DNA of 64,000 nucleotides from Flavobacteriales bacterium (GCA_020630395.1 JAHDBM010000011.1:1-64000), one strand, 5' to 3'. Shown: positions 51,159 to 61,758, numbered from the stretch's first letter. Made by a program: numbers and translations. The notes: generated by a model from the sequence alone, not told the origin.

Positions 51159-53663
51159 ATGAAATTACTTATACTCTTATTTTTACCTCTTTCTTTATGT
51201 TCACAGATTTGGCAATCTAGCCTAGTAAACATTGACACTTCAGGACATTTAACATACTTCCCTGACAGCAACAATTTTATTATACCTGATTATTCTGTTG
51301 TGGGGTATAAAGGAAATGGTGTTTTAGATATTCCTAGCAGTATTCCTATCGTACATACAATAAACCCTATAGCAGGAGATAATACCAATCACATACAAAG
51401 TGCTATAAATTATGTTTCTTCACTGCCAATACAATCAAATGGATTTAGAGGAGCACTTAAATTAAATGCTGGTACATATTACACCTCTAACACATTAACA
51501 TTAAGAGCATCTGGAGTAGTTATATATGGAGATGGAGACGGAGCTACCTCATCAAGTAACACTATTATACATTGTACTTCTACTTCTCAAATCGCTATGC
51601 TAGATGTTGGGGCTGGAAATAAAAATGAATGGTGGGAAAGTAAAGTTCCAGCTACACAAACTAATATTACAGACTCTATAGTACCTGTAGGCTCAAAAAC
51701 ATTTACAGTTCAAAATGCAAGTTCATATAATGTTGGGGATAATATTATAATTTATTACCCATTTACTAACGCGTTATTAGCTGCAATTGACTATGGAGGA
51801 ACTCAAGGAGGACCAAATTGGACTACCTCTTATTTTTCTACTAGAGCAATTCGATATAACACTTTTATTACTAACATAACTGGTAATACTATTACGACTG
51901 TTAGTCCTGTGTTTTATACACTAAATAAATCTTTATCTCAACCCTATATTTACAAATATGACAACAGTAACTTAGTGACTAATATTGGCATTGAAAATAT
52001 TAGATTTGATATGGACTATACCTCAAGTACAGATGAATCTCATCCCGTTACTTGCCTTTCCGTTACAGAAGCTGAAAACGTATGGGTAAGACATTGTACT
52101 GCTTTACATTTTGTTAGATATGGCTTTGTTACTTATTCTGCTAATTATGTAACATTTGATAATTGTGAATCATTAGATCCTATTTCTCAAATTACTGGGT
52201 ATAGAAGATATAATTTTGGGGTAGAAGTTGGTTCTCAAAATACATTGTTCAGTAATTGTCATACTAGAAATGCTCGCCATGCATTTATATCTAATGGACA
52301 ATCTACAACTGCAGGAATGGTAGTTTACAACTGTACTGCAACTGAAAGACATGACGTAGCTGAAGGTCATAAACATTGGACTACTGGTATATTATGGGAT
52401 CAATACTTAGACTATGGTCCACAAAATCATCAACATGCTTTAGGTCTTCATAATAGAGGAAGCTGGGGAAGTGATACCCATGGATGGGCTAATGTTCATG
52501 CTGTAGCATGGAATTGTGATGTAACAGGAAATGCTCCTGATGGTAAAATCATATTACAACAACCTCCAACTGCTCAAAACTATGCTATTGGCTGTAAAGG
52601 TGATGTGATTAATAATAGTCCATGGTCAGCACCTAGGGGCTACGAAGAAGGTACAAACAGTTCAGGTACACTTAATCCTCCTTCTTTGTACATAGCTCAG
52701 TTACATGACCGACTTAATTTAGCTAACGACACAACCCCACCAACTGTACCTTATAATTTAGATACCATTGCTGTAACATACAATACCATTCATATTAAAT
52801 GGAATAAAAGTACTGACAACAACTATGTTAATTACTACATATTAAGAAATAATACTATAATAGATAGTACAGGTGACACTAATTATCTTGATATAAACTT
52901 AGCACCATCTACTGCGTATTTATATTCCATAAAGGCATATGACTTATCTCATAATATATCAACCAATAGTGCTAGCCTATCTGTTGTAACAAAGCCCATT
53001 TCTTACCCAAGAATTGACACGATAAGTTCGGTTCCCCAACCGCTAAACAATGGAGATAAACTATTTGATAATAATATTAATGATAGCTCCAGATGGTCTG
53101 CCGAATTTTATCCTCAATGGGTTATTATTGATTATGGAAAAGATTCAGTGTTTCATACAACCAAACTATGGACATACCAAAATAGAGCATATCAATTTTA
53201 TATATACGCTAGCTCAAATATCAATGATGTTATTAATGAAATACCAGGATCATTAATTGTAGATAGAAGTATTAATACTGCTAATGTTCTACCTATTACT
53301 GATAATTTCCTCCCAATCACAGCTAGATATGTAAAGATAAAGGTTGTAGGTGCATCAGGCTATACAGGTAATTGGATAAGTCTTAATGAATTTGCCATAC
53401 TTGGGTCAGGATCTACTGCTATTCAAGAAACATATGATAATGTTAAGTTAATTCCAAATCCTGCTCAAGATATATTATCATTTGTAACCAAAGACAATGT
53501 TGAAGCCATTGAAATATACTCTATAAGCGGAAAACGAATAAATCAGTTTAAGACCATAGGTCAAAACGCCATAAATATATCTAAACTTAACAAAGGAAAA
53601 TATTTTATTAAATTACAGTTAAAATCTAATAAAATAATAACGACATATTTCATAAAAACATAG
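51159..53663 (+). CDS. Secreted beta-helix protein with FnIII, discoidin-like region and T9SS type A sorting domain
   Basis: AGTYYTSNTLTLRASGVVIYGDGDG; FnIII TPPTVPYNLDTIAVTYNTIHIKWNKSTDNNYVNYYILRN; C-term KLIPNPAQDILSF...KGKYFIKLQ. Confidence 0.8.
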   Translation: MKLLILLFLPLSLCSQIWQSSLVNIDTSGHLTYFPDSNNFIIPDYSVVGYKGNGVLDIPSSIPIVHTINPIAGDNTNHIQSAINYVSSLPIQSNGFRGALKLNAGTYYTSNTLTLRASGVVIYGDGDGATSSSNTIIHCTSTSQIAMLDVGAGNKNEWWESKVPATQTNITDSIVPVGSKTFTVQNASSYNVGDNIIIYYPFTNALLAAIDYGGTQGGPNWTTSYFSTRAIRYNTFITNITGNTITTVSPVFYTLNKSLSQPYIYKYDNSNLVTNIGIENIRFDMDYTSSTDESHPVTCLSVTEAENVWVRHCTALHFVRYGFVTYSANYVTFDNCESLDPISQITGYRRYNFGVEVGSQNTLFSNCHTRNARHAFISNGQSTTAGMVVYNCTATERHDVAEGHKHWTTGILWDQYLDYGPQNHQHALGLHNRGSWGSDTHGWANVHAVAWNCDVTGNAPDGKIILQQPPTAQNYAIGCKGDVINNSPWSAPRGYEEGTNSSGTLNPPSLYIAQLHDRLNLANDTTPPTVPYNLDTIAVTYNTIHIKWNKSTDNNYVNYYILRNNTIIDSTGDTNYLDINLAPSTAYLYSIKAYDLSHNISTNSASLSVVTKPISYPRIDTISSVPQPLNNGDKLFDNNINDSSRWSAEFYPQWVIIDYGKDSVFHTTKLWTYQNRAYQFYIYASSNINDVINEIPGSLIVDRSINTANVLPITDNFLPITARYVKIKVVGASGYTGNWISLNEFAILGSGSTAIQETYDNVKLIPNPAQDILSFVTKDNVEAIEIYSISGKRINQFKTIGQNAINISKLNKGKYFIKLQLKSNKIITTYFIKT

Positions 53664-53766
53664 ATAATATCGAGTACATAACAAATGTTATTATGCTATA
53701 TTTTTACATAAAAAAAGACAACCATTTATTATATTGACACGTAAAATATATAATATATCACGTAAA

Positions 53767-55803
53767 ATGAATAAACTATTACTTTTGAGTGTTTTTTTGG
53801 GTTTTATAATAAACTCTTCCTCACAAAATATATTAGTGATGGACTACAATACTGGCTGGACAACAGACCAAGGTATTGGGAGTACTATATTTAATTACCT
53901 TAATGGCAGTAGACCAACTGTTACTAGAATAAATACTTTACCTGCTTCTTTTCCATTAACTCACGATCAAGTATGGGTTTTTGGAGATCCTGGTACAAAT
54001 TCTGCAGCTAACTTAGCTCCATATCTAAATTATATAAATGCTGGTGGTGCAGTATTTTTTCAATCTGAAGTTACATGTTGTAACAACCAAGCTGCTTTTG
54101 TTGAGTCACTTATTCAACAATTAGTTATTGGAGGAGCTGCATACACTCATAATAATACCATTAGTGGTAATTTTGATTATTCATCTGCCCCAGGAACTAC
54201 CTGTACTCCATTTACAGCATCTGGAGCTGCTCTTAGACCTTACAATGGTGTACCCGCACAAAATGTTTTATTTCCCATAACAAACACCTGTACTCAACCT
54301 CTATACAATGTTGGTATGGCTGCTGGAGTTATGTTTGCTAGTTGTGATATGATTAGTGGTAATGGAGCTCTCGTATCAATTGGTGATTATAATATGCTAG
54401 GTGTTGCTGGATCATGTACCTTAGGAACAAGAGGTGGAAGTGGTGCCGCTGGGTTGGTCACTAATACTATTGATTTAATTGCCGATATATTTCCCAATCT
54501 GTTAAATTGTCAATATGCTACAGATACATTGGACATTGGTAATGATACTGTTTTACCTTGTAATGTCAATAATTTTTTAATCCAATCTAACGTAACAGAT
54601 CCCTCATATACCTATACTTGGTCTACTGGAGCAACTGGTGTTAGCTCTATAACAGTAAATACTCCAGGCACGTATTATCTTGATGTACTAACATCTACTG
54701 GTTGCCCTTATACTGATACTATTGTAATTACGACTAACAACACAGCTAATACGACTATAAACCATGGAATGTGTGCAGGTAACACCTATACTTTTGCTGG
54801 ACAAACTCTTTCTACTGCAGGAACTTATTACGATACCTTAACTAATCCTAGTGGTTGCGATACCATTATTACATTAAACCTATCTGTTGTAACTACAACT
54901 TATGACACTATAAATCAAGCTATTTGTTTCGGAGACGTATATCAATTTGGTAGTCAAAATATTAGTACTCCTGGCACGTATCTTGACACCTTAAAAAGCT
55001 CAGCTGGATGTGATAGTATTGTTACTACGTTAAATTTAACTGTTATTAATTCAACACCAGTTGTTCTAAATCCAGTTATTTGTTTAGGTAGTTCTTATAG
55101 TTTTGGCAATCAAAATTTAAATCAAGGAGGAACATACTATGACACCATAGTAAGTTCATTAGGGTGCGATAGCTTAACTATCCAACTAAATTTAACAGTT
55201 GCTCCACTAATTGAAGAAAACATTAATGCAACTATTTGTGATGGTCAGACATACGCTTTTGGAAGGCAAGTGTTAACTATGCCTGGTACATATCACGATA
55301 CTGTGATTACAACTAATGGCTGTGATAGTGCAACCCACTTAACTTTACAAGTTGATCCATCATATAACCTTACAATTGATACTACAATTTGTGAAGGAGA
55401 TAGTGCTTATATTATAAATCGATTTTTAAGTACTGCTGGTATTCATACCTATCAGCTTACTTCGTCACAAGGATGTGATAGTATTGTAAATTATGATGTA
55501 ACCATAAAAACCGATTGTCATTTATATATATTCTGTGCAAATTCATTTACTCCGGATCAAAATGGTGTTAACGAATTTTTTGGACCAGTAATTGATGGAG
55601 AAATATTAGAATATGAATTCATGATTTTTAACAGATGGGGAGGATTAATATTTTCAACTAAAGACAGAGATGACAGAGGTTGGGACGGCACACATAAAGG
55701 GCAGAAAGTTAAAACCGATATTTATGTTTGGGAAATTCGATATAAATCTCCACTAGAAACAGGACGTAAAATAAAGCACGGAACAGTACAAGTTATGTAT
55801 TAA
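53767..55803 (+). CDS. Secreted repeat protein with type B (gliding motility-associated) C-terminal domain (start trimmed to MNKLLLLSVF)
   Basis: Signal peptide; about five CxGxxYxFGxQxLxxxGTYxDTxxxxxGCDS repeats; CANSFTPDQNGVNEFFGPV...IFNRWGGLIFST. Confidence 0.85.
   Translation: MNKLLLLSVFLGFIINSSSQNILVMDYNTGWTTDQGIGSTIFNYLNGSRPTVTRINTLPASFPLTHDQVWVFGDPGTNSAANLAPYLNYINAGGAVFFQSEVTCCNNQAAFVESLIQQLVIGGAAYTHNNTISGNFDYSSAPGTTCTPFTASGAALRPYNGVPAQNVLFPITNTCTQPLYNVGMAAGVMFASCDMISGNGALVSIGDYNMLGVAGSCTLGTRGGSGAAGLVTNTIDLIADIFPNLLNCQYATDTLDIGNDTVLPCNVNNFLIQSNVTDPSYTYTWSTGATGVSSITVNTPGTYYLDVLTSTGCPYTDTIVITTNNTANTTINHGMCAGNTYTFAGQTLSTAGTYYDTLTNPSGCDTIITLNLSVVTTTYDTINQAICFGDVYQFGSQNISTPGTYLDTLKSSAGCDSIVTTLNLTVINSTPVVLNPVICLGSSYSFGNQNLNQGGTYYDTIVSSLGCDSLTIQLNLTVAPLIEENINATICDGQTYAFGRQVLTMPGTYHDTVITTNGCDSATHLTLQVDPSYNLTIDTTICEGDSAYIINRFLSTAGIHTYQLTSSQGCDSIVNYDVTIKTDCHLYIFCANSFTPDQNGVNEFFGPVIDGEILEYEFMIFNRWGGLIFSTKDRDDRGWDGTHKGQKVKTDIYVWEIRYKSPLETGRKIKHGTVQVMY
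54751..55520 (+). repeat. Five degenerate ~50-aa coding repeats (CxGxxYxFGxQ..GTYxDT..GCDS)
   Basis: Repeat units read in the translated frame: MCAGNTYTF..., ICFGDVYQF..., ICLGSSYSF..., ICDGQTYAF..., ICEGDSAYI... Confidence 0.85.
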
Positions 55804-55843
55804 TAACTTCTGTTATGTTCAAAAGAAAATGTAATTTTATTAC

Positions 55844-56449
55844 ATGAACTTACCTTCTAAAATTGTTGAAGAAGCTGTTGAAGAATTTGCTTCATTACCC
55901 AGTATTGGAAAAAAGAGTGCTTTACGATTTGTACTTCACCTTATCAAACAATCTCCTCAAGATTTAGAAGATCTTTCTAGGGTAATCTTAAAGCTTAAAA
56001 ACGATTTGATTTATTGTAGTAATTGCTACAATATTTCCAATGCTACAGTGTGCGAAATATGCGCTAACCCTAAAAGAGATCATAGTACAATATGTGTCGT
56101 AGAAGATGTTAGAGATATTATGGCAATAGAGAACACCTATCAGTTTAAAGGTGTTTATCATGTACTTGGCGGCATTATATCTCCTATGGATGGCATTGGA
56201 CCAAGTGATTTAAAAATTGAAGAGCTTGTTAATTCTGTTAAAGAAAAAGACATAAAAGAAATCATCTTTGCCTTAAGCACTACCATGGAAGGTGACACTA
56301 CAAACTTTTATTTATACAAACGTTTAAAGGAATTTAACCTAAAGGTTACTACACTTTCTAGAGGAGTAGCTGTTGGTGACGAACTAAGCTATGCGGATGA
56401 ATTAACTTTGGGTAACTCCATTAAAAACAGAACAGTTTTTGAGATTTAG
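55844..56449 (+). CDS. recR: Recombination protein RecR
   Basis: LPSIGKKSALRFVLHL, CSNCYNISNATVCEIC zinc finger, YHVLGGIISPMDGIGP. Confidence 0.96.
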   Translation: MNLPSKIVEEAVEEFASLPSIGKKSALRFVLHLIKQSPQDLEDLSRVILKLKNDLIYCSNCYNISNATVCEICANPKRDHSTICVVEDVRDIMAIENTYQFKGVYHVLGGIISPMDGIGPSDLKIEELVNSVKEKDIKEIIFALSTTMEGDTTNFYLYKRLKEFNLKVTTLSRGVAVGDELSYADELTLGNSIKNRTVFEI

Positions 56450-56453
56450 TTTT

Positions 56454-57059
56454 ATGAGATCACTTGCTTTTATATTAATAATCATAACTCTTATCTTTTC
56501 CTGCAATAATAAAGATATAACTCAACCTCATGACAATGATGCTGATATATTAGACAAAAAAGATATTAATAATGAAGATGACATTCTATCTATAGATGAT
56601 TTGTTGATGGATTCTGTTGAAATATCTAAAGAGTGGAAAAATTTAGACTATGATGAATGTATTATATATTTCACAGAAAATTTTTATGGAAAAAGTTACC
56701 TTGTTGATGAAAAAACATATAAAATAAAAAATGATATTACTGTTTATCTAAAGAAAAAGATTGATCCAAAAGATTCAAAGTTTATAATTCAAAATATATT
56801 TTTAAATAAAATTGAATTTGAAATCCTTGATTGTGTATTTCAGCCTAGACATGCAGTAGTATTTTATAAGAACAGTGTTCCAATAGCCCAATCATCAATT
56901 TGTTTAACCTGCAAACAGTATAACTCTATTCCTGAATCTGGTATGAACTATAAAGAATTCATTAAGATTTTGAATAGATACGAAATACCTTCAAACGGAA
57001 GTGAAATGATAGATTTTTATAAAAAAAATAACATTACACCATCTCCTGAACCATTTTAA
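56454..57059 (+). CDS. Hypothetical lipoprotein
   Basis: MRSLAFILIIITLIFSCNN lipobox; start trimmed. Confidence 0.6.
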   Translation: MRSLAFILIIITLIFSCNNKDITQPHDNDADILDKKDINNEDDILSIDDLLMDSVEISKEWKNLDYDECIIYFTENFYGKSYLVDEKTYKIKNDITVYLKKKIDPKDSKFIIQNIFLNKIEFEILDCVFQPRHAVVFYKNSVPIAQSSICLTCKQYNSIPESGMNYKEFIKILNRYEIPSNGSEMIDFYKKNNITPSPEPF

Positions 57060-58236
57060 CAATCTTCTCTCCTATCGCTAATCCAGCAGTTGCAGCTGGC
57101 GAAGGTGCATTTAATACATGAATGCTGTTTTGAGAATATTCAATTCTAAAATCATCTCTAGTTTCTCCATTTAAACCTAATAATTGAGCTCTAACTCCCG
57201 ATCTACCTTTTTCTATGTCATCCATAGTCAAAGAAGGAATCATTCTTTGTAATGTTTTAAGGAATAATTTCTTGGAAAACCCTCTTCTATACTCCATCCA
57301 AGCATAGCCCATATTACCGCATAACAATTTCCATGTCCCTTTATAAGACAATGCATTTGCTGTATCCTTTAAACTAAAAGCTGTTCTGCTATACCCTTCT
57401 CTTTTAAATGAAAACACTGCATTTGGACCACATTCTATATCTCCATTTGTCATACGGGTAAAGTGAACGCCTAAAAAGGGAAAATCTGGATTGGGAACAG
57501 GATATATTAAATGCTGTACTTTATGCTTTGCTTGTTCGGTTAGCTCATAATAATCTCCTCTAAATGGCACTACTTTTTCTTTCAATTTAACCTCATCAAG
57601 TTTGGCTAAACGATCTGCCTGTAAACCACCACAAAATATAAGTTTTTTTGCTTTATAGCCTTCTCCATTTGCATATATAGTATTGTACTCTTCCCCCTTC
57701 TCTACTCGATCTACTTTACTATTTAATTTTAACTCAACAGGTACTGTATCCTCTGTAACCAATTTTGCTAACGTATTAACAACAGCAGGGTAATCAATTA
57801 TACCTGTACAAGGAACATGGATACCAGCAACAGCTTCTACAAAAGGTTCTATATCTTTTATTTCTTCTTTGGTAACTTTTGCGATTCCTTCAATCTTATT
57901 TTGCAACCCATTGTTAAATATACGATCCATGTGCTGTAACTCACTTTCATTAGTTGCAACAATTACTTTACCACAAATATCATGAGGCACATTGTATTTT
58001 TTAGCAAAAGCAACAAGCTCATGTCTGCCTTCAAAGCAGTTTTCAGCCTTTAAAGAACCAGGTGTATAATACAATCCACTATGAATTACACCTGAGTTAT
58101 GTCCTGTTTGGTGTGCAGAAAGCTCTTGTTCTTTTTCAAAAAGAATAATGTTTGCTTCTGGGAATTTTAACTTTAACTTATAAGCTGTTGACATTCCTAC
58201 TATACCTCCTCCTATTACCGCAAAATCGTATATCAA
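57034..58236 (-). CDS. lhgO: L-2-hydroxyglutarate oxidase-like FAD-dependent oxidoreductase
   Basis: VIGGGIVGMSTAYKL, HQTGHNSGVIHSGLYYTPGSLKA, CGGLQADRLAKL. Confidence 0.92.
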   Translation of the reverse strand: MIYDFAVIGGGIVGMSTAYKLKLKFPEANIILFEKEQELSAHQTGHNSGVIHSGLYYTPGSLKAENCFEGRHELVAFAKKYNVPHDICGKVIVATNESELQHMDRIFNNGLQNKIEGIAKVTKEEIKDIEPFVEAVAGIHVPCTGIIDYPAVVNTLAKLVTEDTVPVELKLNSKVDRVEKGEEYNTIYANGEGYKAKKLIFCGGLQADRLAKLDEVKLKEKVVPFRGDYYELTEQAKHKVQHLIYPVPNPDFPFLGVHFTRMTNGDIECGPNAVFSFKREGYSRTAFSLKDTANALSYKGTWKLLCGNMGYAWMEYRRGFSKKLFLKTLQRMIPSLTMDDIEKGRSGVRAQLLGLNGETRDDFRIEYSQNSIHVLNAPSPAATAGLAIGEKIVKMVQEMV

Positions 58237-58237
58237 A

Positions 58238-60067
58238 TTATTTTTTTATGATTCTTAAAGATGATATTTCATCATCTAAAACTAAACTAATAATATAAAT
58301 ACCATTATCAAAAGATGATAAATCATAATTTATATTATTTTGCCCATCTAAGCTCATAGATTTATTCTCAATAAGATTACCCGATATAGCATAAATATTA
58401 ATACTTACTTCTCCTTTAACACGTTTATTAAGTTTAACAGTAACCATATCATTAACTGGATTAGGATATGCTGTTAGAGCTAATTTAACCTCATCCTCTA
58501 AACTAAGCTCTTGTTCTTTTTCATTTTTAACACCTACATTATTTTGATTTACTTTAAATAACATAGATCTATTTCTAGGTAGCGTAGCATTATCACATGT
58601 ATAACAAGATGCATCTATTATATCTTCTATATTTTTAGCTGGCAACTTCGTGTAAATATTGATAGGTAGTGACGTTAAAAAGTTTGGAATAGAGGTTAGG
58701 TAACAACTTTGCCCACCATTTTGAGATCCAGAAAAATTACTGTTTTTGTTATTACCCGTCCAGGTTCCACATTTATCACCTACATTATACCTCCCTGATC
58801 TGCATCCACTTCCATTACCTCTACACTTGTAATTTTGCTTAATGTTGTGATGTTTTGCTCTAATATCATATCTGCTGTAAAATATCCTTTTGTTTACTTT
58901 GTTCAAAATAAAGATTTGAGACTCATTTTGACAGCTCTTCCCCTTGTCTTCTAACTCTATTTTTGTTTCTGACACATTCCTGTAAAAAGTATTTTCCGAA
59001 CCATTTTCTCCATGAACGGCATCTACAGCAATTTTATCCTCACATAAATTCCCTTCTATTAAATTTTTAGCATTTTTTCCTTTGCCATGTAGCGTTATAT
59101 TCCATGGATGGTTTTGAACTAATCCAAAGTTTTTTGCTTTACCATCATAACAATAATTGTAAGCAACAACATTGTAGTCACTTTTCTTTAAGTTATTAGA
59201 TGTGTTGTTTGAACTACCTTGAATAACCACATTATGTCTTGCCATACCTAACTTATTGTTTTCAATTAAATTATAATCACTTTGGCTAATCAAAACAGAA
59301 TATCCTTGTGTTCCTCCTTTGTTAGTTGAGCCAAATCTTGTACCTCCAATCGTCCAATGGTCATAAAAAAAGCAATTTTTAACTTCGTTATGCCCTTTTT
59401 TATTAATCATTACTGTTGAACCATATCCTCTGTGTACTCGAACACCATTAACCCAAGAATTTTCTGTGTCGTTAAATGAAATGATCGATCTGTTTTTAAA
59501 CTTTCCATTATAATCTTTGTTATGTCTGTATTTTTTAGGAAAAGCATTACGCGTATCAATACTTAAACAATTTACACCTACATTTTTTCTTTCTTTGGCA
59601 GTTATAAAAGTTGCAGCTCCACTGTAAATAGAAGTAGAAATATTGGTAATGATAAAGTTCGTTTTATTAGCGCCCTCACCACTCAATACAATATTGTTTT
59701 TAGAAATAATTATTTTATCAGCCTTATCAAAATAATAAGTTGCTTCTTGAAAATATATAATATTTAAACTGTTACCACTTCTGGTAGAGATTAAATTATT
59801 TAATCTTGATACATCTACTTTCCAACCGTCTTTATAAGGACTAACTATACCCCTTTCTTTATGAACGTTAATACAATTAATTGAATTTGGTAATTTATTA
59901 TCATCTATACCAGCAGTTTGCCAATTATTCGTTAAACTTGTTGAGATTAAACTAGATGATGGTCTAATAATTTGTGAATAAACAGCATTACAATTATAAC
60001 CCGATATATCAGTTAAGATTAATTGAAATAACAATAAAATTAAATAAGAAAATAGTACTTTATACAT
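58238..60067 (-). CDS. Secreted beta-helix (pectin-lyase-like) protein with T9SS type A sorting domain
   Basis: GEGANKTNFIITN, GMARHNVVIQGSSNNT, repeated N-rich rungs; ALTAYPNPVNDMVTVKLN...NGIYIISLVLDD...LRIIKK. Confidence 0.8.
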   Translation of the reverse strand: MYKVLFSYLILLLFQLILTDISGYNCNAVYSQIIRPSSSLISTSLTNNWQTAGIDDNKLPNSINCINVHKERGIVSPYKDGWKVDVSRLNNLISTRSGNSLNIIYFQEATYYFDKADKIIISKNNIVLSGEGANKTNFIITNISTSIYSGAATFITAKERKNVGVNCLSIDTRNAFPKKYRHNKDYNGKFKNRSIISFNDTENSWVNGVRVHRGYGSTVMINKKGHNEVKNCFFYDHWTIGGTRFGSTNKGGTQGYSVLISQSDYNLIENNKLGMARHNVVIQGSSNNTSNNLKKSDYNVVAYNYCYDGKAKNFGLVQNHPWNITLHGKGKNAKNLIEGNLCEDKIAVDAVHGENGSENTFYRNVSETKIELEDKGKSCQNESQIFILNKVNKRIFYSRYDIRAKHHNIKQNYKCRGNGSGCRSGRYNVGDKCGTWTGNNKNSNFSGSQNGGQSCYLTSIPNFLTSLPINIYTKLPAKNIEDIIDASCYTCDNATLPRNRSMLFKVNQNNVGVKNEKEQELSLEDEVKLALTAYPNPVNDMVTVKLNKRVKGEVSINIYAISGNLIENKSMSLDGQNNINYDLSSFDNGIYIISLVLDDEISSLRIIKK

Positions 60068-60156
60068 AATACGTGTTTTAAAAAAATTATATAATGTTAA
60101 AAATAAAACAAAAATGTTACATTATATATCTATTTGCATTAACTTAAAGTTAAATA

Positions 60157-60558
60157 ATGAATTTCACTACCGACATAAAAGTAAGAGGATACCATATAGA
60201 CGTATTTGGTCATGTAAACAATGCTAGGTATTTAGAATTAATGGAAGAAGCTAGATGGAGATATATTGATCGTACTAACTTTACTGCTCTACTAAAAAAA
60301 AATAATTGGGGGTTTGCAGTTGTTAATGTTAACATCAATTACAAAAGAGGTGCATACATAGATGAAATACTTACCATTGGAGTAAAAGTTGAACGAATGG
60401 GTAACTCTAGTATGACTGTAAAACAACATATTCTCTTAAAAGATACTGAGACATTAGTTGCTGATGCTGATGTTACCTTTGTAGTACTCGATTTAGCTAG
60501 AATGAAACCGGTAAGAATAACTGATGAGCTAAAAGAGGCATTTTTAGCTATTAACTAA
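60157..60558 (+). CDS. Acyl-CoA thioesterase (YbgC/FadM-like hotdog)
   Basis: VRGYHIDVFGHVNNARYLELMEEARW. Confidence 0.88.
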   Translation: MNFTTDIKVRGYHIDVFGHVNNARYLELMEEARWRYIDRTNFTALLKKNNWGFAVVNVNINYKRGAYIDEILTIGVKVERMGNSSMTVKQHILLKDTETLVADADVTFVVLDLARMKPVRITDELKEAFLAIN

Positions 60559-60561
60559 ATT

Positions 60562-61176
60562 ATGGGAAGAAAAGCTACAGACAAAAAAAGATACCAAAGC
60601 GAAAAAGCCAAAGAAAAACTGGTAATAAAAGCTATGGTATATTTTCAAAACAATGGAACTGGAGCTACCATGAGTAAAATGGCTAAAGATTTAGCTATGA
60701 GTAAAACGACCATCTATAATCATTTTAAAACAAAAGACGATCTAGTACATGAAGCTATAAAGTTTAAGCTTAGTATTATTAATGACTACGAATCGGTAAT
60801 AGAAAATAAAACGCTTCCTTATATAGAACGTTATAGAAAATCTATGCTATTTTTTTGTGTGCAAGTATTTGATGCCTCTGCTACTTTTTTAAATGATATT
60901 GAACGTGATTTTCCTAAAACCTGGAAACTTATTGAACGATTTCAGTTGAAAGTCTTCTTAAATCTTACTAAGTATTACAAAGAAGGAATAAAAAAAGAAA
61001 TCTTTAAAGAAGCATCTGCCGAATTATTAACCATGAACGACCAATATTTCTTTGCCTTTTTATCCTCTCAAGATTTTCTTAAAAAAAATGATATTGGAGT
61101 GCTAGATGCTTTTAAACAGCATTATCAATCTAAGTTTTTTGGAATTCTAAATCCTGAAAAAGAGCGCTCTTTCTAG
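60562..61176 (+). CDS. TetR/AcrR family transcriptional regulator
   Basis: TMSKMAKDLAMSKTTIYNHFKTKDDLVHEAI helix-turn-helix. Confidence 0.88.
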   Translation: MGRKATDKKRYQSEKAKEKLVIKAMVYFQNNGTGATMSKMAKDLAMSKTTIYNHFKTKDDLVHEAIKFKLSIINDYESVIENKTLPYIERYRKSMLFFCVQVFDASATFLNDIERDFPKTWKLIERFQLKVFLNLTKYYKEGIKKEIFKEASAELLTMNDQYFFAFLSSQDFLKKNDIGVLDAFKQHYQSKFFGILNPEKERSF

Positions 61177-61335
61177 TTTTTTTGGACTAATTTTTCCTTC
61201 ATAGTTCACTTAAGCACAACAATAAAAAAATGTAAACAACTGTTTTTCAAATATATAAACCTAATTTTGATTGAGCAAGTAAAATCTTGCCGTACATTTG
61301 GTTCAGCAAATAAGAACAAATATTTACTAAACAAG

Positions 61336-61758
61336 ATGGAAAAATTAAAAAACTTTATTTACGCAGGGATTGGCTTAGCTAGTACAACTGCAGATAATAT
61401 TAAAGAAACAGTTAACGATTTAGTTGAAAAAGGTAAAATTTCTGATACTGAAGGAAAAAAAATAGTAGACGACTTTTTTAAATCAACTACTGAAATGAGA
61501 GGTGATTTTGAAGAAAGGTTAAAAAGTTTTTCGAGTGAATTAACTGAAAAATTCGAATTCTTAAAAAAGAAAAACACTGAAGTTGATTCTCTAGAAGCTA
61601 AAATTGAAGAGTTAGAAGCTAAATTAAAAGAAGCTAACGCTAAAAAAACAACAGCTAAAAAGACTACTACTCGTAAAACTACTACGGCTAGAAAAACTAC
61701 AGCTAAAAAAACAACAACTAGAAAACCTGCTGCTAAGAAAACTGCAGCTGCTAAATAA
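61336..61758 (+). CDS. Phasin-like coiled-coil protein with Lys/Thr/Ala-rich histone-H1-like tail (start trimmed)
   Basis: MEKLKNFIYAGIGLASTTADNIKETVNDLVEKGKISDTEGKKIVDDFF...AKKTTTRKTTTARKTTAKKTTTRKPAAKKTAAAK. Confidence 0.75.
   Translation: MEKLKNFIYAGIGLASTTADNIKETVNDLVEKGKISDTEGKKIVDDFFKSTTEMRGDFEERLKSFSSELTEKFEFLKKKNTEVDSLEAKIEELEAKLKEANAKKTTAKKTTTRKTTTARKTTAKKTTTRKPAAKKTAAAK

Noticed and set aside
54751-55520. Tandem ~153-bp periodicity as a CRISPR or mobile repeat
   Set aside because: Explained by degenerate protein repeats in a T9SS cargo protein.
61630-61755. Short-period DNA repeat (aaaacta/acagctaaa) that might look like a CRISPR or satellite
   Set aside because: It is in frame and explained by the Lys/Thr/Ala-rich protein tail; no spacers.
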